From positions 3,968,001 to 4,032,000 of the forward strand of contig NZ_CP160403.1 in assembly GCF_040782645.1 (NCBI RefSeq): a stretch of 64,000 bases of DNA, in the 5' to 3' direction. A program made the translations under genes and the position numbers. Source of the stretch: Streptomyces sp. HUAS ZL42 (GTDB taxonomy: Bacteria > Actinomycetota > Actinomycetes > Streptomycetales > Streptomycetaceae). Below are positions 38,505 through 47,376 of this stretch, one piece after another (positions within the stretch are counted from its first letter, which is position 1; each line of letters starts with the position of its first letter). The notes under the pieces are model-generated. The model saw only the letters and a program-made list of their open reading frames with translations, made no database searches and had not been told where the DNA came from.

Positions 38505-38772
38505 GCGCTTCCGTCCCTATCAGTGATCTCGCGGTTCGTTGGATGCGTGGGCGTGCCGCGAAGGGCAACGTGACGACCGCATGTGTCACAAGGGATGCGC
38601 ACACGGTGTCCGAGCGCGCGGCATGTCCGTCTCGCAGGTTATCGCTGCTTGCGGGGGGCCTCTAAATCGCGGGTCACACCTGAGCGGTGATACCTGTCAC
38701 ATGATGCCGCGCTCACTGGCACGGCGTGCCGATTGTGAGGCTCGGGGAGGTACCGGGGCCGGATACGGGGAA
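38505..38772. other. sucC promoter region
   Basis: 268 bp with no supported gene. On the minus strand it must carry the sucC promoter. GTGATACCTGTCAC at 38687-38700 fits the reported S. coelicolor Crp consensus GTG-N6-GNCAC, but that pattern is short and can occur by chance. TCACACCTGAGCGGTGA (38674-38690) is an overlapping inverted repeat. Confidence 0.4.
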
Positions 38773-38808
38773 GGGCCTCACCGGGCTGGGGTTGACCCGG
38801 TGAGGCCC
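38773..38808 (-). terminator. Strong hairpin downstream of the 11-residue-repeat gene
   Basis: GGGCCTCACCGGG (38773-38785) pairs perfectly with CCCGGTGAGGCCC (38796-38808), 13 bp around a 10-base loop. It lies 190 bases past the stop of the minus-strand gene at 38997 and upstream of sucC, isolating the two. The intervening 38809-38996 holds further GC-rich small palindromes and no gene. Confidence 0.7.
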
Positions 38809-38996
38809 CTTGAGCAGCCCCGAAGTGGCACGCATCGGTCCGCGCCCAGGGGCTCTGGGCGGTTGATCCCCACCCCAATGGGGATCACCCCGCCCTTCCG
38901 CGGGGTGTCGGGCGGACGGACCGACGGCTTTCGGCCGTCCGGGTCCCTCGGCCCCGCGGGGTCGGTCGTGAGGCGAAGCGGTGAGATGCCTCGGAT

Positions 38997-40919
38997 TCAG
39001 ATGCTGTAGGTGCTGCCGTAGGCACCCTGCACGCCCTGGACGTAGTCCGGGGTGATCGACTCGCCGACGCCCGCGATGCCGGTGACTGCGTGACCGGCCA
39101 GCGGGCCCGCGGTGGCCTGGACGGTGCCGGTCAGGTCCTGCGCGAAGGGCGCGGCCTGGCCGGCGACGCCGTGCGCGAAGGGGTCGACCTGGCCGGCCAC
39201 GCCGCCCGCGAAGGACTGCACGTCCGCCGCGACGCCGTGGGCCAGCGCCGTGGCGCCGCCGGCGACACCCTGGACGACGGGGCTGACGGTCTCGGTGACG
39301 GTCCCGACGACACCGCCCGCGAAGGGTGTGACGTCGCCCGCGACCCCGTACGCCAGACCGGCCGCGTGACCGGCCACGCCCTGCGCCAGCGGCGCCACGT
39401 CGCCGGCCACGCCGCCCGCGAAGGGCTGGACGTCGCCCGCGACGCCGTACGCCAGGGCGCCCGCGTCCGCGACGGCCTGCCCGGCGACCGGCATCACGCC
39501 GTGCACGGCGGTGTACGCGACCGGCGGCAGTGCGGCGGCGGTGGCGTCTTCGGTGGCCTGGCCGACCAGGCCGGTGGCGTACGGCGGCACGTCGGCGACG
39601 ACCCCGTCGGCCACCGGACGCACGTCGGCGACCGCCCCGGCGGCGACGGGCTGCACGCCCGAGACCACGCCCCCGGCGACTCCCTGCACTCCGGAGACGG
39701 CGCCGGTGGCGACCGGGCGCACGCCCTCCACCGCACCGGTGGCGACGGGCCGGACGTCGGCGGCGACGCCGTACGCCAGGGCGGTCGCGGCGTCGACGGC
39801 GTATCCCGCGGTGTGTGCGACACCGAATGCGGCGTCGGTGGCGACCGGGGTGACCCCGGCGACCGCCCCGGAGGCGACCGGCGCCACCCCGTACGCCGCG
39901 TCCGTGGCGACGGGCGCGACCCCGGCGACGGCGTGCTGGGCGACCGGCACCACGCCCGCCACCGCCTGGCCTGCGACCGGCCGGACCCCGTCCACGGCGG
40001 CTGCCGCCACGGGCGGCACGGCCGCTGCCGCCGTCTGCCCGACGACCGGCGTGACCGTCCCGGGGACGCTCGTGACCGTGCCGACGACATGCTGCTTGAC
40101 GCCGTCGGCCGTGCCGGTGACGTGACCGGGGACGGCGGAGACGGTGGCCTTGGCGGCGGTCGTCGCGGTGGCCGCGGTGGCCTCGGCGAGCGTGGTCGCG
40201 CCGGCCGTGCGGGCCTGCGCGCCGGTCACCGCGGCCTGTGCGGTACCGTTCGCGCCCGCCGCGGTACGGCCCGCGCCCGCGACCGTCTGCCGCGCCTTCG
40301 TCCGTACGACCCCGTCGACGCCCTGCGCCTGCGTACGGGCCGCCGACTGGGCACCCGCGAGCTTCGTCTGGGCGGCGGCCAGCGCCTCCTCCAGCTCGGG
40401 GGCGAAGGCGGAGAGAGGGCCGAAGAGGTAGTCGATGCCGTGCTGGGGGGTGGTGGGGGTGGTGTCGGACACCACGTCGGCCGCCTTTTCCTGGACCGTC
40501 GTGGCCTTGGCCTGCGCGGCACGGGCGGCCTGGGCGCCCTTGATGGCCTGCGCGCCCCGCACCTTGGCGTCGACGTAGCGGCGCCCCTGGTCGGCGGTGG
40601 GGGCGGACTTCTGCTTGGCCTTCGCCGCGGTGCCGGTGGCCGTCGACGTCGCCTTCCCGGCCGTGTCCTCGACCGTCGAGGCCGCGCCGTCGACGGTCGT
40701 ACCGCCGGTGACGCCGGAGACGGTGTCCTGGACGCCGGAGACGACGCCGTCGACCGTGTCCGTCAGCGCACCGGCGGTGCCGTCGGCGTCGCCGGTCGGG
40801 TCCGAGACGGACAGGGATGAGGCGGGCAGTTCGTCGGCGCTGGCGACTGTGGAGCCGAGCGCCCATGCGCCGGTCACTCCGGCGGCGATGACGATGGAGC
40901 GACGGATGTTCTTGTTCAC
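38997..40919 (-). CDS. Large exported protein of 11-residue repeats
   Basis: 640 residues from GTG 40919. A signal peptide (RRSIVIAAGVTGAWALGSTVASA) leads to a Thr/Asp/Gly-rich segment, an Ala/Gln/Lys-rich probably helical segment, then about 390 residues of 11-residue repeats such as VRPVATGAVEG, VQPVAAGAVAD, VQPFAGGVAGD. Composition is Ala, Val, Gly with a few Pro and Asp; there is no Cys in the repeats, no sortase motif and no membrane anchor. Hendecad repeats with alternating small and hydrophobic positions suggest an amphipathic surface protein. The C-terminus ends in YVQGVQGAYGSTYSI. I do not recognise a named family. The next gene upstream also encodes an exported low-complexity protein. 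Confidence 0.8.
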   Translation of the reverse strand: MNKNIRRSIVIAAGVTGAWALGSTVASADELPASSLSVSDPTGDADGTAGALTDTVDGVVSGVQDTVSGVTGGTTVDGAASTVEDTAGKATSTATGTAAKAKQKSAPTADQGRRYVDAKVRGAQAIKGAQAARAAQAKATTVQEKAADVVSDTTPTTPQHGIDYLFGPLSAFAPELEEALAAAQTKLAGAQSAARTQAQGVDGVVRTKARQTVAGAGRTAAGANGTAQAAVTGAQARTAGATTLAEATAATATTAAKATVSAVPGHVTGTADGVKQHVVGTVTSVPGTVTPVVGQTAAAAVPPVAAAAVDGVRPVAGQAVAGVVPVAQHAVAGVAPVATDAAYGVAPVASGAVAGVTPVATDAAFGVAHTAGYAVDAATALAYGVAADVRPVATGAVEGVRPVATGAVSGVQGVAGGVVSGVQPVAAGAVADVRPVADGVVADVPPYATGLVGQATEDATAAALPPVAYTAVHGVMPVAGQAVADAGALAYGVAGDVQPFAGGVAGDVAPLAQGVAGHAAGLAYGVAGDVTPFAGGVVGTVTETVSPVVQGVAGGATALAHGVAADVQSFAGGVAGQVDPFAHGVAGQAAPFAQDLTGTVQATAGPLAGHAVTGIAGVGESITPDYVQGVQGAYGSTYSI

Positions 40920-41214
40920 GTGCGTCAGATCCTTAGGGGTTCCGAGACGCCGGGAGCGTTGAGGATCCGGGCGTCGGAAGCACGAGATCAGCGGCCGGGC
41001 CGGGGAGATCGATGAGATCGGTGGCCATCGGCTCGGGTCTCGCACCTGGGACTGGGGACATGGCGGCGCCGGATCCGGTCGAGGTCCGAGGGCTGGGGAC
41101 CAGCGGACCGGGAAGGGGCACCTGCTTCCGTCCGGAGATCGGAGGGGGTCCGGACGGGCGGGCAGACCTGTTCCGCCCCCGCGCGGCAGGTCTACGGCGG
41201 GGGGACGGCCTGCC

Positions 41215-42168
41215 CTAGGCGGGGAAGACGGGGATGTCCCGGTACCTGTCCCGGGCCCCGGCCGCATGGGCACACGCAGCCGTGCCGCGGACGCTTCGCA
41301 GCGGCACCTGGTGGTTCGACGTGACGGCGTGCGCGTCACTGTGCCGCGACGCACCGCCGTCCAGTGCGGACTGGGAGCCCAGAACGCCGTTGAAGTCGTG
41401 GGAGGGGGCCCGGTGGGCGGGTGCCTGGCCGGGCTGTGTGGTGCGGTGGCCACCGGCTTGCGCCGACACGGCCGCCGTCGCGATGCCGGGGCTCGGCCCG
41501 TACGTGATGTCCACCGGTGCGTCGACAGGACGGTGGGAGTGGGCCCCGTCGGACGGCGAAGCGTGCGCCGCCGATGGCGGCGCGGCGGCTACCGGCGCAG
41601 GCGGGATCTGGCCCGGAAGCGACGGCAGGGCGGGCAGCGGCGGAAGGCCGGGCAGGCTCGGCAGTACAGGAAGCGCCGGCAGCTCCACCTGAACCTGTGT
41701 CAGTCCCCCGGTCACCCGTTCCACCGCGTCACCGACCCGCCGCAGCACACGATCGTCCACGGAACGGACCACCTGACCGGTGACCGGGCGGAGGACCTGG
41801 CCGCTGGAGGAGTGCACGGGCCCAGTGCTCGAACCGCTGTGCCGTTCCTCGGCCCTGTCGTTCGCCGGAGCCGTCGGCCGGGGAGGGGACGCCGTGCGGG
41901 ACCGCGGCGAGGTGGACCCGGTCGGGGCATCCACCAGCCGCTCGATCCCGCCCCTCACCGACGACCGCACCTCCTCCGCCGAAGCGGTGGGCACGACCCC
42001 CGTCGAGGTCACGGTCGGCACGCCCTCCGCCGCATGCGCCTGCTCCCCGCAGAGGAAGCCGAGTGCGAACAACCCGCCCACCAGCAGCACCACTTGGAGC
42101 GCACGGCGCCCGGCCGCCGTGCGCAGCACGCGCAGGGCGGCACAGGACAGTGCTGCTGGCCAGGTCAA
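41215..42168 (-). CDS. Exported proline/serine-rich protein of unknown function
   Basis: 317 residues if started at TTG 42168, with GGAGGA about 11 bases upstream; the GTG at 42128 would give a more compact signal peptide and may be the real start. Signal segment ALQVVLLVGGLFALGFLCGEQAHA. The mature protein has a region VRSSVRGGIERLVDAP, then SSGQVLRPVTGQVVRSVDDRVLRRVGDAVERVTGG, a Leu/Pro-rich repeat (LPALPVLPSLPGLPPLPALP) and a His/Ser/Ala-rich tail. No motif of known function. Co-oriented with, and 295 bp upstream of, the 11-residue-repeat gene; the two may be envelope partners. Confidence 0.65.
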   Translation of the reverse strand: MTWPAALSCAALRVLRTAAGRRALQVVLLVGGLFALGFLCGEQAHAAEGVPTVTSTGVVPTASAEEVRSSVRGGIERLVDAPTGSTSPRSRTASPPRPTAPANDRAEERHSGSSTGPVHSSSGQVLRPVTGQVVRSVDDRVLRRVGDAVERVTGGLTQVQVELPALPVLPSLPGLPPLPALPSLPGQIPPAPVAAAPPSAAHASPSDGAHSHRPVDAPVDITYGPSPGIATAAVSAQAGGHRTTQPGQAPAHRAPSHDFNGVLGSQSALDGGASRHSDAHAVTSNHQVPLRSVRGTAACAHAAGARDRYRDIPVFPA

Positions 42169-42352
42169 GAGGGGAAGGGTCCTCCCGTGCGGCGGAACGG
42201 ACTTGGGATCGACGAGATGTCGATCCTCGCACGGGGATCGGGAGGTTGCGCAAGCCCTCCGTTACCGATGGGTAGTCATGTCCGTTTTGCTGGCGGTATC
42301 CGGTCGTCACCGGGTCGACAAATCGCCACCGAACCGCCCGGGTTCCCAGTCG

Positions 42353-43516
42353 TCACGCGGTCTCCGGTATCGGCAGCGGGCGCTTCTCGATCGCCGCCGC
42401 CATCACCTCCGGAAACAGGTCCGGCGTGCAGGCGAAGGCCGGTGCGCCCAGTGCCGCGAGCGCGGCCGCGTGCTCCCGGTCGTAGGCGGGCGCCCCCTCG
42501 TCGGACAGCGCGAGCAGCGTCACGAACTGCACCCCCGACGCCTTCATCGCGGAGACCCGCTTGAGCATCTCGTTCCGTATCCCCCCTTCGTAGAGGTCGC
42601 TGATCAGCACGACGATCGTCTCCGCGGGCCGGGTGATCTGCGACTGGCAGTACGCGAGGGCGCGGTTGATGTCCGTACCGCCGCCGAGCTGTGTCCCGAA
42701 GAGGACGTCGACGGGGTCGTCGAGCTGGTCGGTGAGGTCAACGACCGCGGTGTCGAAGACGACGAGTCGCGTGGAGATCGTCCGCATGGACGACAGCACC
42801 GCTCCGAACACGGACGCGTAGACGACCGATGCCGCCATCGATCCCGACTGATCTATACAGAGGACGACCTCCTTCTTCATGGACTGGGACGCCCGCCCGT
42901 ACCCGACCAGCCGTTCCGGCACGATCGTTCGGTACTCGGGCAGGTAGTGCTTGAGGTTGGCCGCGATCGTGCGGTTCCAGTCGATGTCGTGGTGGCGGGG
43001 CCGGTTGACGCGCGCGCTGCGGTCGAGGGCGCCGGTGAGGGTGGCCCGGGTGCGGGTGGCGAGCCGCTTCTCCAGGTCCTCGACGACCTTGCGCACGACG
43101 GCCCGTGCCGTCTCCTTCGTCGTCTCCGGCATCGCCTTGTTGAGGGAGAGCAGTGTGCCGACGAGGTGCACGTCGGCCTCCACCGCCTCCAGCATCTCCG
43201 GCTCGAGGAGGAGTGTGGACAGCCCGAGCCGGTCGATGGCGTCGCGCTGCATGACCTGCACGACGGAGGAGGGGAAGTACGTCCGGATGTCCCCGAGCCA
43301 CCGCGCCACGGCCGGCGCCGACGCCCCGAGCCCCGCCGAACGGTCCCGTCCCGTCCGCGGTTTGTCCCCCTTCCCGTAGAGCGCGGACAGCGCCCCGTCC
43401 ATAGCGGCGTCCTGCCCGGAGAGCGCGCATCCGGTACCGTCCGCCGCGTCGCCACCGAGCACGAGCCGCCAGCGCCGCAACCGCTCCTGCGCCGGTTCCG
43501 TCACCTCGCTCGTCAT
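42353..43516 (-). CDS. VWA-domain protein of a MoxR-associated cluster
   Basis: 387 residues from ATG 43516, overlapping the micro-ORF stop (ATGA). Residues 1-190 are helical (VARWLGDIRTYFPSSVVQVMQRDAIDRLGL; LEPEMLEAVEADVHLVGTLLSL). Residues 195-375 are a von Willebrand A domain: MIDAS motif CIDQSGSM near 217, threonine in GGGTDINRAL near 270, aspartate in VLISDLYEGG near 290. VWA proteins work with MoxR-type AAA ATPases in chaperone-like metal-dependent assembly. Last gene of the leftward unit headed by the AAA ATPase at 46120. No signal peptide or membrane helix, so cytoplasmic. Confidence 0.9.
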   Translation of the reverse strand: MTSEVTEPAQERLRRWRLVLGGDAADGTGCALSGQDAAMDGALSALYGKGDKPRTGRDRSAGLGASAPAVARWLGDIRTYFPSSVVQVMQRDAIDRLGLSTLLLEPEMLEAVEADVHLVGTLLSLNKAMPETTKETARAVVRKVVEDLEKRLATRTRATLTGALDRSARVNRPRHHDIDWNRTIAANLKHYLPEYRTIVPERLVGYGRASQSMKKEVVLCIDQSGSMAASVVYASVFGAVLSSMRTISTRLVVFDTAVVDLTDQLDDPVDVLFGTQLGGGTDINRALAYCQSQITRPAETIVVLISDLYEGGIRNEMLKRVSAMKASGVQFVTLLALSDEGAPAYDREHAAALAALGAPAFACTPDLFPEVMAAAIEKRPLPIPETA

Positions 43517-43665
43517 CCGCGCGCCCCCGCACGAGGCCTTTCCCAGAGCGGGATCACCGGCACGGTCGTCGTCGGACGGTGTTCCGCTCGGCGCCTCTGC
43601 TCCTCTCTGACGGCGTTCACCGCATCGCCCCTCTTGCGCGGCCTTCTCATTCCGTCGGTCGTCAT
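43513..43665 (-). CDS. 50-residue basic micro-ORF, translationally coupled on both sides
   Basis: ATG at 43665 overlaps the DUF5682-like stop (ATGA), and its stop (43513-43515) overlaps the VWA start (ATGA). The product begins MTTDGMRRPRKRGDAVNAV, has about 25% Arg/Lys and ends RPTTTVPVIPLWERPRAGARG. It fills exactly the gap that would otherwise separate the two genes, which is hard to explain by chance. It has no recognisable domain and could be an assembly or nucleic-acid-binding peptide, or mainly a coupling device for VWA translation. Confidence 0.6.
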   Translation of the reverse strand: MTTDGMRRPRKRGDAVNAVREEQRRRAEHRPTTTVPVIPLWERPRAGARG

Positions 43666-46061
43666 ACCGCCACCCCCGCAAGGTTGTTGTCGTGGTCGGC
43701 TTCCTCTTCCGCCCCGTCCAGGCCCAGCAGCAGCCGCACCACCGACACCACGGCCTGCGCCCGCCCGATGTCGAGGCCGGCGGCGAAGCCGGGTATCCCG
43801 GTCCCGGCCCCCACGGCGCTCCCCCGCTCTCCGGGCCCGCGCCGCACGAGTTCGCCGAGTGTTCTGCGCACCCCCGGCTCGTACGCCGAGAACGTCCGCC
43901 GCAGCAGTGGCAGCACGTCCGTGAACGCCTCCGCCGGGACCCCCGTCAGCCAGGCGTCGACCAGGCCCAGCAGCCGCTCGTCGTGCACGAGCAGCATCCC
44001 GCCCCCGGAGCCGCCCCCGACGAAGCCCTCGATCCACGCCGCCGCGTCCCCCGGCGGGGTGCCCGGCGACAGGGCGAGCCCCATGAGCCGTGCCGCCTCG
44101 TCCTGTGCCAGCTCCCCGTCGTCCAGCAGGATGCGCACGGCCCGCCCACGGATGACGCCGGGCACCGTGTCCCTGGCGGACAGCGCCCGCAGCACCGCAC
44201 GCCAGCGTCCGCGCAGGTCGTCGTGGACCGGCGTGGGAGCGTCGCCGAGCAGCCCCACCGCCGCGTGCACCGCGTCCACATGGCGGCGCATCTCCTCGGC
44301 CGCGTCCGCGTCCAGCGAGGCACAGGCCGGAGGCAGTCCGACGAAGACCCGCTCGGCGAGTCCCGCGGCGACCTCCGCGAGCGCCCCTGTGTCAGTGCCT
44401 CGCACGTCGCCGTAGCGCAGGGAGCGCACCAGGGCGGGCAGGGCCTGGGCGAGGTGGCCGACGTCCGCGTCGAGGGCGGCTCGATCGGCGAGCACCTGCA
44501 TCACCGCAGGGAGCGCGTCCGGCAGTTCGGCGAGCAGGCAGCGCTCGGCGAGCGTGGTGACGTCGACGAGGCCCGGCGCGGTGACGGCGTCCGCCTCCGC
44601 CTTGGCGGTCGCGGCGGAGAGGACGGTCGTCCCCCACACCCCGGCCTCGGCGACCCGCACGGACAGCTCGGGCTCCCAGCGCAGCCGCCACGTCTCCCGG
44701 AACGTGCCCGTACTGCCCCGCGAGACGGCCGGCTCTCCCCAGTCGACGCCCAGCAGCCGGAGTCGATGCAGCAGCCGACTGCGCCCGGCGTCGGTCTCCT
44801 TGCGCAGGTCGAGCTCCAACTCCCGCTCGAGCGCCTCCGGTCTGAGCCGCAACCGGCGCTGCGCACGGTCCAGGTCCCGCTGCAACGGCACCGCGGGCGC
44901 CGTCGCGGGCACCTCCCCCAGCACGTCGCCCACGACCAGCCGGTCGCGCACCAGCGCCAGCGGCACGTCGGAGCCCTCGCACATCACCGCCCGCACGGCG
45001 TCGGTCGTCTCGCTCAGCCCGGGCAGCGGACGGCCCCGCACCGCGGCGAGTGTCCCGGCCAGCCGCACCGCCTCGATGACATGCGCCGAGGAGACGATCC
45101 GGTCCTCCTCACGCAACAGCCCCGCCACCCTGGTCAGCCACCGCTCGACGGGTCGGTCCGGCGCGGCGAACAGGTGCCCGTACCAGCCGGGCGAGTCGAT
45201 ACCCGCCCCGTACCCACTGGCCCGGGCCAGACGGCGGTACGTCCACGGCACCCACGTCATCTCCGCCTTGACCTTCGGCAGCCCCTTCAGCAGCTCCCGG
45301 TCGGCGGCGACGGCGGCCTTCCTCCGCAGCGCGGGCACGTGCCAGGCCCCGCAGACGACGGCCACGCCGTCCCCGAACTCCCTCTGTGCGGCCCGCATCT
45401 GGAGCCGCATGTACGCCTCCCGTACGAGATCCCGGTCGTGGCCCCCGCTGCCGTACGCCTCCCGCAGCGCCTCCATGGCCTCCTCGATCGCGGCGAAGGG
45501 CGCGAACGCGTCCCTCTCCCCCGCCTCTTGGTGTTCGACCACGTCCTCCCACCACCGCTCGGGATCGTCGTAACCGGCGGTCCCGGCGAGCACGGCGAGC
45601 GGATCGACACGGACATCGACGTCGGCGGCACGCTGCTGGTCTCCGTTCGGCGGCTCGGCTTCCTCGCCGGCAGAGCTGTCGGAGCCCTTCTCGTCGTCCC
45701 CTCTCCACGCCAGCGTGTGCGTGGCCGGCAGGTCGATGAAGCGGGCCGGGACGCCGTGCTCCAGGGCCCACCGGATCGCGACCCACTCCGGGGAGAACTC
45801 GGCCAGCGGCCAGAACGCCGACCGGCCGGGCTCGTCCACGGCATGGGCGAGGAGGGCGACCGGCGGCCGCATGTCCTCGTCGGCGGCCAGCGGGATCAGC
45901 GCGTCGGCCTCGGGCGGGCCCTCGATCAACACGACCCGCGGGCCGGCCGCGTCCAGCGCCGCCCGCACGGCACGCGCCGAACCAGGCCCGTGATGCCGAA
46001 CCCCGAGAAGCCATGGCCCCGCGGCGGGCGGCTTGCCCCCGGTCGCGTCGGTGTCGGTCAT
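43662..46061 (-). CDS. DUF5682-like protein with ChaN/TraB-type motifs
   Basis: 799 residues from ATG 46061, preceded by AAGGGGCACGGG; the ATG at 46088 lacks a ribosome site. The N-terminal 270 residues have LLGVRHHGPGSARAV near 20, VVLIEGPPEADALIPLA near 44, and VAVVCGAWHVPALRRKA near 235: an early GxxHH, a buried IEGP glutamate and a late GAWH, the pattern of the EreA/ChaN/TraB hydrolase-like superfamily. Residues 280-800 are mostly helical with no motif I know. It is encoded between the MoxR-type ATPase and the VWA protein and likely forms a complex with them. Family name DUF5682 is from memory of this gene neighbourhood. Confidence 0.8.
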   Translation of the reverse strand: MTDTDATGGKPPAAGPWLLGVRHHGPGSARAVRAALDAAGPRVVLIEGPPEADALIPLAADEDMRPPVALLAHAVDEPGRSAFWPLAEFSPEWVAIRWALEHGVPARFIDLPATHTLAWRGDDEKGSDSSAGEEAEPPNGDQQRAADVDVRVDPLAVLAGTAGYDDPERWWEDVVEHQEAGERDAFAPFAAIEEAMEALREAYGSGGHDRDLVREAYMRLQMRAAQREFGDGVAVVCGAWHVPALRRKAAVAADRELLKGLPKVKAEMTWVPWTYRRLARASGYGAGIDSPGWYGHLFAAPDRPVERWLTRVAGLLREEDRIVSSAHVIEAVRLAGTLAAVRGRPLPGLSETTDAVRAVMCEGSDVPLALVRDRLVVGDVLGEVPATAPAVPLQRDLDRAQRRLRLRPEALERELELDLRKETDAGRSRLLHRLRLLGVDWGEPAVSRGSTGTFRETWRLRWEPELSVRVAEAGVWGTTVLSAATAKAEADAVTAPGLVDVTTLAERCLLAELPDALPAVMQVLADRAALDADVGHLAQALPALVRSLRYGDVRGTDTGALAEVAAGLAERVFVGLPPACASLDADAAEEMRRHVDAVHAAVGLLGDAPTPVHDDLRGRWRAVLRALSARDTVPGVIRGRAVRILLDDGELAQDEAARLMGLALSPGTPPGDAAAWIEGFVGGGSGGGMLLVHDERLLGLVDAWLTGVPAEAFTDVLPLLRRTFSAYEPGVRRTLGELVRRGPGERGSAVGAGTGIPGFAAGLDIGRAQAVVSVVRLLLGLDGAEEEADHDNNLAGVAV

Positions 46062-46119
46062 CCCGTGCCCCTTCGCCCGCGGGTCCATGACGAGTCGTCG
46101 CGTGCCCGTCCGGTGCCGT

Positions 46120-47250
46120 TCACGCGCTCACCTCCCGGCAGGCCCGGTAGAAGTCCTTCCAGCCGTCGCGCTCGCGGACCACCGCCTCCAGGTACTCCTG
46201 CCAGATGACCCGGTCGGCCGCCGGATCCCGGACCACCGCGCCCAGGATTCCCGCGGCCACGTCGCCGGCCCGCAGCACCCCGTCCCCGAAGTGGGCGGCC
46301 AGCGCGAGTCCGCTGGTGACGACGGAGATCGCCTCCGCCGTCGACAAGGTGCCGCTCGGCGACTTCAGCTTCGTACGGCCGTCGGAGGTGGCCCCGTCGC
46401 GCAGTTCCCGGAAGACGGTCACGACGCGGCGGATCTCGTCGATGCCGTCGGGCGTGGCCGGCAGGTCGAGGGAGCGGCCGATCTGGTCGACGCGCCGCGA
46501 GACGATGTCGACCTCGGCCTCCACGCTCTCCGGCAGCGGCAGCACGACCGTGTTGAAGCGGCGGCGCAGCGCGCTGGACAGGTCGTTGACCCCGCGGTCG
46601 CGGTCGTTGGCCGTGGCGATGAGATTGAAGCCGCGGACGGCCTGCACCTCCTGCCCCAGCTCCGGTATCGGCAGTGTCTTCTCCGACAGGATGGTGATGA
46701 GCGTGTCCTGCACGTCCGCCGGGATACGGGTCAGCTCCTCGACGCGCGCGGTCATGCCCTCCGCCATGGCCCGCATGACCGGGCTGGGTACGAGGGCGTC
46801 GCGGCTGGGGCCGTGCGCGAGCAGCTGCGCGTAGTTCCAGCCGTACCTGATCGCCTCCTCCGGTGTGCCCGCCGTGCCCTGCACCAGCAGCGTGGAGTCG
46901 CCGCTGACCGCCGCGGCCAGGTGCTCGGACACCCAGGTCTTGGCGGTGCCGGGCACGCCGAGCAGGAGCAGGGCGCGGTCGGTGGCGAGGGTGGTGACGG
47001 CGACCTCGACGATGCGGCGCGGGCCCACGTACTTCGGTGTGATCACCGTGCCGTCCGGCAGCGTGCCGCCGAGCAGATAGGTGGCGACGGCCCACGGCGA
47101 CAGCTTCCAGCGGGCCGGCCGCGGTCGGTCGTCCTGCGCGGCCAGCGCGGCGAGTTCACCGGCGAACGCGTCCTCGGCGTGCGGACGCAACGCCTCGGTC
47201 GACTGCTTCTCACTCGGTTCCACGAACGTCGGGTCGACGGACACAGACAT
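46120..47250 (-). CDS. MoxR-type AAA ATPase heading the cluster
   Basis: 376 residues from ATG 47250 with GGAGGGGGCC upstream. AAA+ features: Walker A LLLGVPGTAKTWVSEHLA near residue 94; the Walker B position reads GMTARVEELTRIPADVQD near 165, with EE rather than the usual DE; sensor 1 FNLIATANDRDRGVNDL near 212; arginine finger ALRRRFNTV near 230; and the MoxR-like LSEKTLPIPELG. It should provide ATP-driven remodelling together with the VWA protein at 42353. First gene of the leftward unit; its promoter faces that of the SWIM gene and contains a near-consensus DNA-damage motif. The DUF5682 gene starts 58 bases on. Confidence 0.9.
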   Translation of the reverse strand: MSVSVDPTFVEPSEKQSTEALRPHAEDAFAGELAALAAQDDRPRPARWKLSPWAVATYLLGGTLPDGTVITPKYVGPRRIVEVAVTTLATDRALLLLGVPGTAKTWVSEHLAAAVSGDSTLLVQGTAGTPEEAIRYGWNYAQLLAHGPSRDALVPSPVMRAMAEGMTARVEELTRIPADVQDTLITILSEKTLPIPELGQEVQAVRGFNLIATANDRDRGVNDLSSALRRRFNTVVLPLPESVEAEVDIVSRRVDQIGRSLDLPATPDGIDEIRRVVTVFRELRDGATSDGRTKLKSPSGTLSTAEAISVVTSGLALAAHFGDGVLRAGDVAAGILGAVVRDPAADRVIWQEYLEAVVRERDGWKDFYRACREVSA

Positions 47251-47292
47251 GGCTGAGGCCCCCTCCAGCTCGGCCGGTTCGGATCTGGTTCC

Positions 47293-47315
47293 ACCGTGCA
47301 CCACGCCACTGACAA
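47293..47315 (-). promoter_or_regulatory. RecA-NDp/PafBC-type promoter for the AAA operon
   Basis: Minus strand TTGTCAGTG (47315-47307), 8-base spacer, CACGGT (47298-47293). The reported motif is TTGTCRGTG-N8-TANNNT; only the first base of the -10 differs. The 42-base leader to ATG 47250 includes a ribosome binding site. Confidence 0.7.
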
Positions 47316-47376
47316 TGCGATCCGACCTGCGAAAACGCCCTCGCGGCCGGCTTTGCGGCCGAGTTCGTGGGGCCGA

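Noticed and set aside
38687..38700. GTGATACCTGTCAC as a firm Crp site for sucC
   Set aside because: The consensus has only seven fixed bases and is expected several times by chance in this window; kept only as a note.
39100..40100. Repetitive DNA as a possible CRISPR or origin
   Set aside because: It codes for an 11-residue-repeat exported protein; no spacers and no DnaA boxes noticed.
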